Source: an uncultured Bacteroidales bacterium (GTDB lineage Bacteria; Bacteroidota; Bacteroidia; Bacteroidales; Salinivirgaceae). Taken from it: a stretch of DNA of 64,000 nucleotides. Below are positions 53,733 through 62,721 of this stretch, in pieces. The stretch is taken from contig CALJOM010000001.1 in the NCBI GenBank assembly GCA_937981765.1, forward strand, positions 215,778 to 279,777. Direction: 5' to 3'. The notes under the pieces are model-generated. The model had not been told where the DNA came from. It saw only the letters and a list, made by a program, of their open reading frames with translations, and did not search any database. The first letter of the stretch is position 1; the number at the start of each line of letters is the position of its first letter. The position numbers and the translations under genes are program-made.

Positions 53733-55772
53733 ATGAAACGGAACATTATACTCCTCATCGTTACGTTATCAACCCGCATTCTATTTGGACAAGATATTCC
53801 TTTCGACCGGAAATATTTCCCCAACGACCGCGATGGCCTACGTGAAGCTCAACGTGCCTTGCGCGATGGAGATAGTTATCGCGATAGAGGGCAGATTTAT
53901 TCTGCTATTGAAAGCTATCTGATTGCCCAACGTTTTAACGGCAAAAATGCGGAACTCAATTACAAAATTGGGTCACTATATCTGCAAACCGAACCCTACA
54001 AAGCCCTGGAATACATTCAAACAGCCCATCAGTTGAACCCTGGAATCGCACCAGATATTGAATATTTGTTGGGTTTGGCCTATCAATACAATCACAAATT
54101 TGAAGAGGCTCTTGAAAATTACGAAAAATATCGGCGCAAGCTCTTGTTTAGCGACAACGAAGAAATGGCTAGGGTTTCGGCACGTATCAAAGAGTGCAAA
54201 ACCGGAAGTGAGCTTATGAAAAATCCCGCTAGAGCTTTTATTACCAACATTAAGGAAATCAACTCCCCGTATATGGAACACTCGCCCGTAATTTCGGCCG
54301 ACGAATCGGTAATGCTTTTTACCTCCACGCGTGAGGGCAGCGTGGGCGGAAAGCAAAACAGTTACGATTTGCAATTCGATGAAGATATTTACATTAGTTA
54401 CAAAATTCAGGGACGCTGGACTCGTCCGGTAAACCTTGGAGAACCTATCAATACACGCTCGGAAGACGCCACTGTTGGGCTATCGGCCGATGGACAAAGT
54501 TTATTGATTTACAATGGTCAGCGAAACAATGGAGATTTACAGATTTCACGACTTGAAGGCGATAAATGGAGTTGGCCCGAATGGCTGCCCGGCGAGATAA
54601 ATTCCAAATTCAAGGAATCGAGTGCTTCGTTTGCTAACAACGATCGTGTTCTGTATTTTGTGAGTGAACGGCCCAACGGCATCGGTGGAAAAGACATTTG
54701 GATGTCAACCCGCGACCTCAGCGGAAAATGGAGCAAACCGGTTAACCTTGGCCCCACCATTAATACTCCCGACGATGAAGAAAGTGTGTTTATGCATCCC
54801 GATGGCAGAACCCTCTATTTCAGCTCCAAGGGACACAACACCATGGGTGGATTCGACATTTTCCGCTCGGTGTTGCAAGACGATGGCCGGTGGTCAACCC
54901 CGGAAAACCTCGGATATCCCATAAACACGGCCGACGATGATCTGGCGTTTGTAATCAGCGCCAGCGGGCGAAACGGCTATTTGGCCTCCAGTCGTCCGGG
55001 AGGCCTCGGCAGGCATGATATTTACATGGTTACTTTCCTTGGGCCCGAAAAACCCATGGTTCTCAGCAACGAGGACAAATTGCTGGCTTCACTGCAGCAA
55101 ACTATTGCTGAAAATGTGATGGAAAAAAGCGTGGAACTCAAAACCATACGCCTGACTGTATTTAAAGGAACAATCCTCGATGCTATTACCAATAATCCCA
55201 TAGAGGCTGAGATTGAGGTAGTTGATAACGATAAAGGCGAGATTGTTTTTTCGAATCGTTCCAACGCAAAAACCGGGAAGTTTCTGGTTACCCTTCCTTC
55301 AGGCAAAAATTACGGGTTAGCTGTAAAGGCTGAAGGATACCTGTTCCATTCTGAGAACTTTAACATTCCGCCTGCAACGACCTATCAGGAGGTTGAAAAA
55401 GAGATACGTTTGAACAACATTAAGAAAGATGTTGTAATAGTGTTGCGCAACGTGTTTTTTGACCAAGGAAAGGCAACCTTGCGGGTTGAATCCTATCCTG
55501 AGCTGAATCGTTTGGCAAAGGTGATGAAAGACGTCCCCACGTTGAAAATTGAAATTAGCGGTCATACCGATAATCGGGGAGGTGCGGCGTTTAATCAGAA
55601 ACTATCGCAAGACAGAGCCAAAGCAGTGGTTGACTATTTGATTGCTCAGGAAATTTCGCCCGACAGGTTAACCTATATGGGATATGGTTTTTCTAAACCG
55701 GTAGCAGATAACAAAACCGAAGAAGGCCGCCAGCTAAACCGCAGGGTAGAGTTTAAGGTGTTAAGTGAGTAG
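53733..55772 (+). CDS. porE: PorE-like T9SS protein: TPR, PD40 propeller, CRD, OmpA
   Basis: A 679-residue protein starting at the ATG at 53733 (signal LLIVTLSTRILFGQ). Domains in order: TPR repeats (about 30-150), a WD40-like PD40 beta-propeller (about 170-425, repeats such as LMFTSTREGSVG, LYFVSERPNGIGGKDIWM, LYFSSKGHNTMGGFDIFR), a carboxypeptidase-regulatory-like domain (about 475-550, FKGTILDAITNNPIEAEI) and an OmpA C-terminal domain (about 560-679) with the peptidoglycan-binding Asp (GHTDNRG) and Arg (SQDRAKAVV). This exact order is that of PorE, which tethers the type IX secretion ring to peptidoglycan in Porphyromonas. Unlike that protein I see no lipobox here. Symbol by architecture; orthology not proven. 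Confidence 0.78.
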   Translation: MKRNIILLIVTLSTRILFGQDIPFDRKYFPNDRDGLREAQRALRDGDSYRDRGQIYSAIESYLIAQRFNGKNAELNYKIGSLYLQTEPYKALEYIQTAHQLNPGIAPDIEYLLGLAYQYNHKFEEALENYEKYRRKLLFSDNEEMARVSARIKECKTGSELMKNPARAFITNIKEINSPYMEHSPVISADESVMLFTSTREGSVGGKQNSYDLQFDEDIYISYKIQGRWTRPVNLGEPINTRSEDATVGLSADGQSLLIYNGQRNNGDLQISRLEGDKWSWPEWLPGEINSKFKESSASFANNDRVLYFVSERPNGIGGKDIWMSTRDLSGKWSKPVNLGPTINTPDDEESVFMHPDGRTLYFSSKGHNTMGGFDIFRSVLQDDGRWSTPENLGYPINTADDDLAFVISASGRNGYLASSRPGGLGRHDIYMVTFLGPEKPMVLSNEDKLLASLQQTIAENVMEKSVELKTIRLTVFKGTILDAITNNPIEAEIEVVDNDKGEIVFSNRSNAKTGKFLVTLPSGKNYGLAVKAEGYLFHSENFNIPPATTYQEVEKEIRLNNIKKDVVIVLRNVFFDQGKATLRVESYPELNRLAKVMKDVPTLKIEISGHTDNRGGAAFNQKLSQDRAKAVVDYLIAQEISPDRLTYMGYGFSKPVADNKTEEGRQLNRRVEFKVLSE

Positions 55773-55818
55773 ATTTTGATGTACGGTCATCGAGCTGAAT
55801 AGAGGCGTGTGCATTGAG

Positions 55819-55879
55819 ACCAGCCGGAGCACTCCGCGGGAAACCAGCCCCCCCTTCACCCTCCGAGAGCCTCAGAGGG
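55819..55879. repeat. GC-rich double-hairpin unit between converging genes
   Basis: A short GC-rich island in AT-rich DNA. Direct repeats ACCAGCC (55819-55825, 55843-55849) flank hairpin 1 (CGGAG/CTCCG, 55825-55836). Hairpin 2 is CCCTC-c-GAG/CTC-a-GAGGG (55859-55879). No T-run follows, so it is not a standard terminator. It resembles REP-type palindromic units. Confidence 0.6.
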
Positions 55880-55924
55880 CAGAGCAGCACATATTCTCCA
55901 CATTGGGGATATATACTTATTTGT

Positions 55925-56407
55925 TTAAATTCGGTGTACTAAAACTGTGGCGTAGGCCACTATCCCTTCCTCGCGCCCAACAAACCCCATCTTCTCGCAA
56001 GTAGTAGCCTTAATACTTACTCGGTCGACCGACACTTGCAGTATCCGAGCCAGGCTGTTTCTCATGGCGTCAATGTATAGTGCAATCTTCGGTTTTTCAA
56101 GAAGTAACGTGCAATCGAGATTGACAACGTTATAGTTTTTCGATTTGATTAATTCCAGAGTTCGTTGCAGAAGTATTTTACTGTCGATATTCCTAAATTC
56201 TTCACTGTTATCGGGGAAATGATGCCCAATGTCTCCCAGAGCCAAAGCTCCAAGCAGGGCATCGCAAATAGCGTGAATAAGAACATCGCCATCGCTGTGG
56301 GCAACAGTGCCCTTGGTGTGTGAAATTTCTATTCCGCCTAGAAATAGCGACTCATTTTCAGCAAGCCGGTGAACATCGTATCCAAAGCCAACCCTTATGT
56401 CCATCAT
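55925..56407 (-). CDS. ispF: 2-C-methyl-D-erythritol 2,4-cyclodiphosphate synthase
   Basis: A 160-residue IspF of standard length. Motifs: GYDVHRL with the metal ligands Asp and His, AHSDGDVLIHAICDALLGA with the third metal His, GDIGHHFPD, CTLLLEKPK and SIKATTCEKMGFVGREEGI. It closes the cyclodiphosphate ring in the non-mevalonate isoprenoid pathway, normally as a trimer. The start is one of two adjacent ATGs (56407 or 56404). It lies 5 nt behind porV and is probably co-transcribed with it; the two are not functionally related as far as is known. Confidence 0.96.
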   Translation of the reverse strand: MMDIRVGFGYDVHRLAENESLFLGGIEISHTKGTVAHSDGDVLIHAICDALLGALALGDIGHHFPDNSEEFRNIDSKILLQRTLELIKSKNYNVVNLDCTLLLEKPKIALYIDAMRNSLARILQVSVDRVSIKATTCEKMGFVGREEGIVAYATVLVHRI

Positions 56408-56412
56408 GAGTC

Positions 56413-57576
56413 TTATTCCATTAAAGCGCCTAAATCCAAAACTAAACTAAAACGGAGAGTCTGTGCCAAAGGATGGTTGGCAACGGTTGGAATGAGGTAG
56501 GAGATATCCATACTCAGCATGTTGAGTTTAAAACCGGCTCCGGCTGTTACATATTTCCGGTTTCCTTTAAATTCGTTTTCGTGAAAATATCCTGTGCGGA
56601 TAGCAAATTTTTTATCGTAGATATATTCTACTCCCAACGACCACATAATTTCCTGCATTTCTTCCTTGAATTTGCTGGTGTTGTATCCAGGTGCGTCGCT
56701 GAACGATTGAAAAATGGCTGAGGCAACCGATAGGTTTTGATAACTGTTAAGTGTATCGCGGATGTCGGGTGTTGGCACCATTAGTTTATTAATTTCCACA
56801 TAATACCCTAGTTGGTTATATTGGTCGAGCTCATGATTCATTCCTCCCCCTAATCGCAAATTCATGGGAAGAAAATTTTTGTTATTTTCGGAGTAGGTAA
56901 CTTTTGTACCAACATTAGTGAATGCTAAACCACCGGTTATTACCGTTGGATAGTCTCCCAGACGAACCTCTTTTTTATAAAAGGCTCCCAAATCAACCGC
57001 AAACGCATTAGCGGGTTTTAGGGTTTCGTTACCCAATTGCATGGTTCCGGTAAGGTTGGAGTAAATATATCGGGCGGCTAATCCCATGAAAAAATTTGGG
57101 CCAAGACTACGGGAGTAGGAAGCGTCTATAGCGAATTCGTTGGGATTGAAGTCTTTGATTACGTTCCCTTGGTTGTCGGTAAAAAGCATACTTCCCAAAG
57201 AAAAGTAGCGTAACGAGGTTCCTACCACCTGATTTTCGTCGAGACGGTAATAACCGGAAAGGTAGGTAAGATTAATATCTTTTACGTTAAGTTTTCTCAA
57301 CCAAGGTGTATATCCTAGGCCCATACCGAATTTCCCTTCAATTGATGCCAATTTCCCAACATTCCAGTTGGTGCTGTAAGCATCGGCAGAGGTAGACACT
57401 CCAACATCGCCCATGCCGGCCGAACGGGAGTCGGGTGAAATAGTCAGGAATGGAAGAGCGTGTTTTATAGGGTTGAATTTTCTGCCGAGAATATCGGGGT
57501 CGTCTGGATTTTGTGCGGTTAAAATGTTGGTTGTGAAGGTGATGATGAGTAAAGTGACAACTGAATAACGTTTCAT
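56413..57576 (-). CDS. porV: type IX secretion outer-membrane protein PorV
   Basis: A 387-residue outer-membrane barrel with signal peptide (VTLLIITFTTNILTAQ) and the PorV signature near the N-terminus: ALPFLTISPDSRSAGMGDVGVSTSADAYSTNWNVGKLA. The rest is FadL-like strands ending in aromatic Phe-Ser-Leu-Val. PorV shuttles T9SS cargo from the translocon SprA to the PorU sortase complex. It is 74 nt downstream of porU with a -7 box of its own (57628-57635). Confidence 0.93.
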   Translation of the reverse strand: MKRYSVVTLLIITFTTNILTAQNPDDPDILGRKFNPIKHALPFLTISPDSRSAGMGDVGVSTSADAYSTNWNVGKLASIEGKFGMGLGYTPWLRKLNVKDINLTYLSGYYRLDENQVVGTSLRYFSLGSMLFTDNQGNVIKDFNPNEFAIDASYSRSLGPNFFMGLAARYIYSNLTGTMQLGNETLKPANAFAVDLGAFYKKEVRLGDYPTVITGGLAFTNVGTKVTYSENNKNFLPMNLRLGGGMNHELDQYNQLGYYVEINKLMVPTPDIRDTLNSYQNLSVASAIFQSFSDAPGYNTSKFKEEMQEIMWSLGVEYIYDKKFAIRTGYFHENEFKGNRKYVTAGAGFKLNMLSMDISYLIPTVANHPLAQTLRFSLVLDLGALME

Positions 57577-57627
57577 AAATGAATGATTAAGATATGGCTT
57601 TTAAACGTGAATAAAACAATTTTGTTG

Positions 57628-57635
57628 CAAAAGTA
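57628..57635 (-). promoter_or_regulatory. -7 box for porV
   Basis: Minus strand reads TACTTTTG, an exact TAnnTTTG match in the porU-porV gap, 51 nt before the porV ATG. A -33 element is not obvious. Confidence 0.4.
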
Positions 57636-57649
57636 CTAATTTTAGCCAA

Positions 57650-60600
57650 TTACAGAATTACCAGTTTTTCAAATTTAGTTTGGCTTTGGCCGTCCGGAGT
57701 CTTAATTTTCACGCTGTAGATGTAAACTCCACGTCCGATTTTGTTGCCAAATTCATCGCGGCCGTCCCATGTTAGAGGTGAAAACTGATATAAACTTCCT
57801 AGTATATTGGTTTGAAGGGTTTTAATTACCTTTCCGCTTACGGTAAAAATCTGAATGGTAATTTCGAGTGGCAGATGTGGCTGATTGTGTTCGAACAGAA
57901 ATTTGGTATTGGTTGTAAATGGATTAGGATAATTCATAACATGGTTAATCGAAATTTGTTCGGAATTGGCCACTAAAAAATCGATTTGTTTTTCGGAATA
58001 ATTGTTAAGAATATCCCATGCACGAATTGTGATTTGATTCGGTCCCTCGGGTAAATTCAAAAGCTGGTATCGGATGGTGCCACATCGGTAGTTGTTAATG
58101 TCGCTTTCAAAATGTCGGTTTAGAATTATTATGTTATTAGGGTCGTGTTTAAGATAGGCTGTAATATCGTGTCCAATACCGTTACCGGTGGTATTAATCC
58201 CGTGTTCGTCGCATATTCTTAGAATTAACGTTGGCGATTCATTTACCGTGCTGCCCGATACAAAATTGGTATCGTTCAAATAGGCTCTGATTTCCGGGCC
58301 AATATTGTCGGTAAATTGCGAATTGTTTGAGCCTCCGATTACAATGTTCCTGTATGACCCCTGAGCGTCGATGGTTCCGTTTTGAGCGTAGTAGCTAATT
58401 TTACCGAACCCAAAATCATAGTTAATATCTAATGGAATATAGAATTCGAAGCTGAATTTTCCGTTTGTAACCGATGCTCTTCCTCTGTACAAAATATTAT
58501 CCTGATCCTGATATTCAAAAACTCCGGAGTTATCGTTGTTTAGGGTTAAGCGGGTGCGGAATTTGTCGTAAACCGTGGGGTAAATAATTCCGTTGAAATT
58601 GTCAACGGGATTTCCGAGAGTGTCGGTTATCGAACCGCTTACTCGGACCTTAGACAATGCTCGCAGAGTGTCTATCTTGACTCCTGTTTTGAACCCATTA
58701 ATGGAATCGGTTCGAACACGGAACGGAGGAACCAGTAGTTTCATGGAAGGATCTCCCAACAAAGAAAATTTTCTGTGGTTCCCCGTACCAGAAGAGGTCA
58801 TATTCTTCGTGTCGGATAAAATCTCTCCTAAGGTAGAATAGTTGCCATCTGCGCTACGTTCGAAAACTCTATTGTAAAATTTGATACTCAGGTTCTGATT
58901 TCCCGAGGCGTAAACCTTGCGGGTTGTGGTGAAAAGTGCTATTGCCCCTCCGTTAGGATTTACCATCATCAATTCGCCCAGCGATTTGTTGTTTGGATTA
59001 TCGTAGGGTGCAATTTCGCACGAGGCGGTCATCATAAACGGAAGATAATCTCGGTTAATCCAATTATTTACCATGTTTTTATCTACCACAGCTTCATGGG
59101 CAAGTTGATTGGCGCTACCATGGCCTGTGTAGTTAAATAATAGCGTTCCGCTGTGAATTGCAGTATTAATAGCCTCCCGAACTTTTGGATAGCGATGTCC
59201 TGCAGGTGTGGAAACTTGCGGATAGGCATCCATTAATATAAGGTGGTTATTGAACCACGGGTATTTAGCCCTGACAATTTTTGCCAGATCGTAGGCATCT
59301 CGTTGCAAGCCAAAGTCTCCAAGGTTGTCTGCATCATCGGCAAGGAAAGTCAGTCGGTTTTTCCACGAATCAAGGGTTGGATTGGTATTGTAATGAGTAG
59401 TTTTGTTAATAACAGAATTTGCCTCCGTTAGGCTCTCAACCGGAAGGCGTCCAACTCCAATGTCGAGTAAACCTGTAAGCCCATCGGTTGTGTACAAATC
59501 CTGACCACCCTCACCTTCGTCTAAAAGCCCAAAAAAATCGTCAGAAACAATGGAATTAAGGTCATCCTGCGAATTTACCGATTGATAAGTAAGAATATAG
59601 TTGTTTTGACGTGCTGCCCATTTGTTGTTAAAACTTCCATCTCCTATTAACAAGGCATATTTCAACGTTCGCCCACCATCCCCCGAACGCAGATAAAACA
59701 TTCGAAGCATGTTTCTGATAGCACTAACATCGGGTATTCCCGAACTGAACTCGTTGTATATGGTTTGAGGTTCTAAAACTAATACCGATAATTGGTTGTT
59801 AGTGCGTCGGAATGCAGCTAATTGTTCGGCTTGTTGCCTAAAGGCAGGGGCAGTTATTATTACCATATCAGGAACTGGAGTTCCCATGATGTTTTGATTG
59901 GCTATAACTTGCGATGAAAGTGGTGTTATTTCTCCTCCGGAAACAAACAGATGAAAATTTCTGGCTACACTCATATCGTATTTCCAGACGGTATTATCCC
60001 CCTCATTCCGTGATGTCACTATAACCGGATTCAAGGGATTAGTTACATCCCACACGGTAATATTGTTTCCAATAGCTCTAAACTCTTTGATACTATTTGA
60101 TGCTATATCCCTCGATTCCCAAAAATTGATTCTTTTGGCTGAGGGCAAGCTGAGGTTAATTCGTGCTACTATCATTAAATAATCAACGGCTCCCCGTGCT
60201 GCAACACTTGAGGCAAAAAACTGTCCCTGGATGGTAAAAGTTTGCCCCGAGGGGCTAAATTCACTATACCCTTGCTTTAGATCCCATACATCCGATATGG
60301 CATTCGGATTCGACCCAATCAGAAAAGTCCGGTGCAGTGATGTATTGCCAATACTGAATTGAAACGAACATTGTGGCTCCAAACTCGATTGGAACCCTAT
60401 AACCTGTGTATACAATTTAACAGGTTCGCCTTGAGTATAACTAACAGGAACAGAAAACGAAAAGTTTCTCGATTCGTTTGCCGTTAACAGTTCATCGAAC
60501 AACATTCGGCCTGTTCGTAAAGGATTCTGAACATCTTTTTCGTAAACGGCAATATAATCTCCGCTGGTGGTTGTGCTGGAAGCGTTTTGTGAGAGAAAAC

Positions 60601-61444
60601 TAACAGTTGAGATTCTTTTCCCGGCTCCAGGGCGGGTTGTAACAAAGTAAAAAGCCTCCTCGCTGTAAGAGTGGTTTTCGTGAAAATAACGATTAACGGT
60701 ACGATTATAAAAAACTCGTTCGATTCCTTGTGCATAAAAAAGAATGTAATCCCCATCGTTGAAAACACCATCACCGCCAGTTTCCATATAAATAGGATTT
60801 TCGTATAAATCAACAGGATCGTAGTTATTTACCTTTTTGGATAGCATTCGACCCCCTGTTCCATAAATCCTTACATTCTGAGGGTCCGAAAAGCCCCAAT
60901 CCACCAGATTTTTATACGTTATTTTGTAAACACCGCGTTCCCCGATTTTAATTCTAATCCATCGGCCTTCAGCCAGCACTGACGATGTTTTTGGGGAAAA
61001 TTTTTCTTTTTTCGAAATAGGGGCATAGGTTAAGCCAAATGTAGCTTTAGAAAGTAATTCAAGGCTTGAACCATTACTCCTTATAATATTAAGAGTAACA
61101 TAAACCATCGGCTTTTGTTTTTCTATTCCGTAATAGAACGAAACATCAAAGTTATTGGGTATGGCTTTATTTTCCAGGCCTTTAAAAGTTTCTGAGGCTT
61201 GAAAAGCCGAGAAATTTTCCAGTTGAACGCTTATATTTTCAGCCTCCGTTGCATCGGGAATTTCAATTCTGAATGTTTTGTAGGCTACCCATGGTAACGA
61301 ATCGTTATAAAAACAATCAACAGCATAGGGCTTTCCCAGACCTATTTCTTTCCATTCAATTTCAAAAGTTTTTTTTATTCTCTGACCAAGTATGTTAAAT
61401 GTAGGGATTATTACGATTGCCAGAAATAGCAAGGCTTTTATCAT
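57650..61444 (-). CDS. porU: type IX secretion sortase PorU (C25 gingipain-like)
   Basis: A 1264-residue protein with signal peptide (LLFLAIVIIPTFNILGQ). An N-terminal beta region precedes a gingipain-type C25 peptidase domain at about 530-880, with catalytic His775 (NYTGHGSANQLAH) and Cys809 (MMTASCEIAPYDN), and an Ig-like region. The C-terminus is a sorting-domain-like unit (MNYPNPFTTNTKFLFEHN, GRGVYIYSVKI, FEKLVIL), as in PorU itself. PorU cleaves the CTD of T9SS cargo at the surface and attaches it to A-LPS by transpeptidation. It is the first gene of the porU-porV-ispF unit; it diverges from the porP-gldJ side. Confidence 0.95.
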   Translation of the reverse strand: MIKALLFLAIVIIPTFNILGQRIKKTFEIEWKEIGLGKPYAVDCFYNDSLPWVAYKTFRIEIPDATEAENISVQLENFSAFQASETFKGLENKAIPNNFDVSFYYGIEKQKPMVYVTLNIIRSNGSSLELLSKATFGLTYAPISKKEKFSPKTSSVLAEGRWIRIKIGERGVYKITYKNLVDWGFSDPQNVRIYGTGGRMLSKKVNNYDPVDLYENPIYMETGGDGVFNDGDYILFYAQGIERVFYNRTVNRYFHENHSYSEEAFYFVTTRPGAGKRISTVSFLSQNASSTTTSGDYIAVYEKDVQNPLRTGRMLFDELLTANESRNFSFSVPVSYTQGEPVKLYTQVIGFQSSLEPQCSFQFSIGNTSLHRTFLIGSNPNAISDVWDLKQGYSEFSPSGQTFTIQGQFFASSVAARGAVDYLMIVARINLSLPSAKRINFWESRDIASNSIKEFRAIGNNITVWDVTNPLNPVIVTSRNEGDNTVWKYDMSVARNFHLFVSGGEITPLSSQVIANQNIMGTPVPDMVIITAPAFRQQAEQLAAFRRTNNQLSVLVLEPQTIYNEFSSGIPDVSAIRNMLRMFYLRSGDGGRTLKYALLIGDGSFNNKWAARQNNYILTYQSVNSQDDLNSIVSDDFFGLLDEGEGGQDLYTTDGLTGLLDIGVGRLPVESLTEANSVINKTTHYNTNPTLDSWKNRLTFLADDADNLGDFGLQRDAYDLAKIVRAKYPWFNNHLILMDAYPQVSTPAGHRYPKVREAINTAIHSGTLLFNYTGHGSANQLAHEAVVDKNMVNNWINRDYLPFMMTASCEIAPYDNPNNKSLGELMMVNPNGGAIALFTTTRKVYASGNQNLSIKFYNRVFERSADGNYSTLGEILSDTKNMTSSGTGNHRKFSLLGDPSMKLLVPPFRVRTDSINGFKTGVKIDTLRALSKVRVSGSITDTLGNPVDNFNGIIYPTVYDKFRTRLTLNNDNSGVFEYQDQDNILYRGRASVTNGKFSFEFYIPLDINYDFGFGKISYYAQNGTIDAQGSYRNIVIGGSNNSQFTDNIGPEIRAYLNDTNFVSGSTVNESPTLILRICDEHGINTTGNGIGHDITAYLKHDPNNIIILNRHFESDINNYRCGTIRYQLLNLPEGPNQITIRAWDILNNYSEKQIDFLVANSEQISINHVMNYPNPFTTNTKFLFEHNQPHLPLEITIQIFTVSGKVIKTLQTNILGSLYQFSPLTWDGRDEFGNKIGRGVYIYSVKIKTPDGQSQTKFEKLVIL

Positions 61445-61584
61445 AGAGTTATGTTGTTATTCATGGTTATTCAAAGGATGTGAATCTTTACGGTAACCGG
61501 GGAAATACAATCGCTTACAGTACGAAAAAAAATGAAAATTATTGTTAAAATTTGTGGCATTGTGGTTTTAAATTACAAAAATCG

Positions 61585-61592
61585 TAAATTTG
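61585..61592 (+). promoter_or_regulatory. -7 box for the PorP/SprF-like gene
   Basis: TAAATTTG is an exact TAnnTTTG match, 79 nt before the ATG. A TTTT stretch is at a short -33 spacing, so this is a weak candidate. Confidence 0.35.
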
Positions 61593-61671
61593 ATTGGAAA
61601 ATCAATCCAAAATTAAAATTTATGGTCTAAAGCAAGCCTTAAAACTACTTCGTTATCTGAAAAATTAACTC

Positions 61672-62559
61672 ATGCGATTTTTAACCTGGTTTTTAACACT
61701 GTTTTTATTCACATTATTCACAGTTTCTTACGGTTTTGAGCGTTTATCCTTGGTTTTTAGTGAACAATCTTACCTAATAAATCCATCGTTTGCAGCCCTT
61801 AACAATCGATCAAAGGTTACGATGGGAGGAGCTATGCAAGGCCTCGATTTTGGAAATTTTCAAATTGCAGCAAATACATATCTCAAAAATTTTCATGGAG
61901 GATTAGAGGGGTACGCCATTGTATATAAGGAAGGATTGATGCGTTACACAATTTTGGCTGGGCAATTATCAAAATTTTTTCCGGTAACTCGTCAATGGTC
62001 GGTAAGTGTTGGTTTTGCCCCCGAAGTTCATAATTATTCCATAAAAAACGATCAACTTATCTTAGGGTCAGTGATTGCCAGTACCTCCGGTACCTACCGA
62101 AATATGCCAACCCTCTGGGGTATGGCTCTGAGTACAGGAATTTCAGTTTTTTCTGAAAATCATACATTTGGTTTTTCGGCCCAGAATATTTTTAACAAGA
62201 TAACCTTTAAAAATAGTTCCTTGAAAAGAGAAATTTACTACAATCTTTCTTATGGTGCCTATCTTCCGATTATGAAATTCAGCAACCCATCGGTAGCAAA
62301 AGCGATTCGCCCCCATTTTTTGGGAAGCTACAGCAATTCTAGCGGCCTATCATTTTTTTATGGAGCTTTTTACGGTAATCCAAAATTTCAGGTAGGGTTA
62401 TTTTTAGGGTCAACAACAAGAAATTATTTGTGGGGAATTAATCCGGCCATAATTTTCCGTCCCAAAAGCGTTAAAATAATAGTTTCTGCTAAAATAATAC
62501 CCAAATTGCCTACAAATTATCTTATTGGAAATGAATTATTTATTCAAATGGATTATTAA
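61672..62559 (+). CDS. PorP/SprF-like outer-membrane protein
   Basis: A 295-residue barrel with signal peptide (FLTLFLFTLFTVSYG). The mature start has the PorP/SprF pattern SEQSYLINPSFAALNNRSKVTMGG, a variant of the family signature (Q-x-x-x-N-P-A-x-A-G). Strands with aromatic girdles follow (GYAIVYKEGLMRYTIL, HFLGSYSNSSGLSFFYGAFYG, PKFQVGLFLGSTTRNYLWG). PorP/SprF proteins are T9SS outer-membrane components. It lies between the divergent porU and gldJ, which supports this, but the sequence match is moderate. Confidence 0.75.
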   Translation: MRFLTWFLTLFLFTLFTVSYGFERLSLVFSEQSYLINPSFAALNNRSKVTMGGAMQGLDFGNFQIAANTYLKNFHGGLEGYAIVYKEGLMRYTILAGQLSKFFPVTRQWSVSVGFAPEVHNYSIKNDQLILGSVIASTSGTYRNMPTLWGMALSTGISVFSENHTFGFSAQNIFNKITFKNSSLKREIYYNLSYGAYLPIMKFSNPSVAKAIRPHFLGSYSNSSGLSFFYGAFYGNPKFQVGLFLGSTTRNYLWGINPAIIFRPKSVKIIVSAKIIPKLPTNYLIGNELFIQMDY

Positions 62560-62721
62560 CAAGTTGACCAAAAAAAACAAAAAGTTTTGCGTCGGTGTAT
62601 TAACCAAATAAAAAAAACGTTATTTTTACAAAGTCTTTAGCAATGTTATCACCATTTACTATAATATGGCGTGAAAGTTGCGGAGAAAGAATTCGGAAAA
62701 TATATTAAAAAAAAGATAAGC

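Noticed and set aside
55807..56004. 65-codon frame in the GC-rich island
   Set aside because: Low-complexity translation over hairpins, and it runs antisense into ispF.
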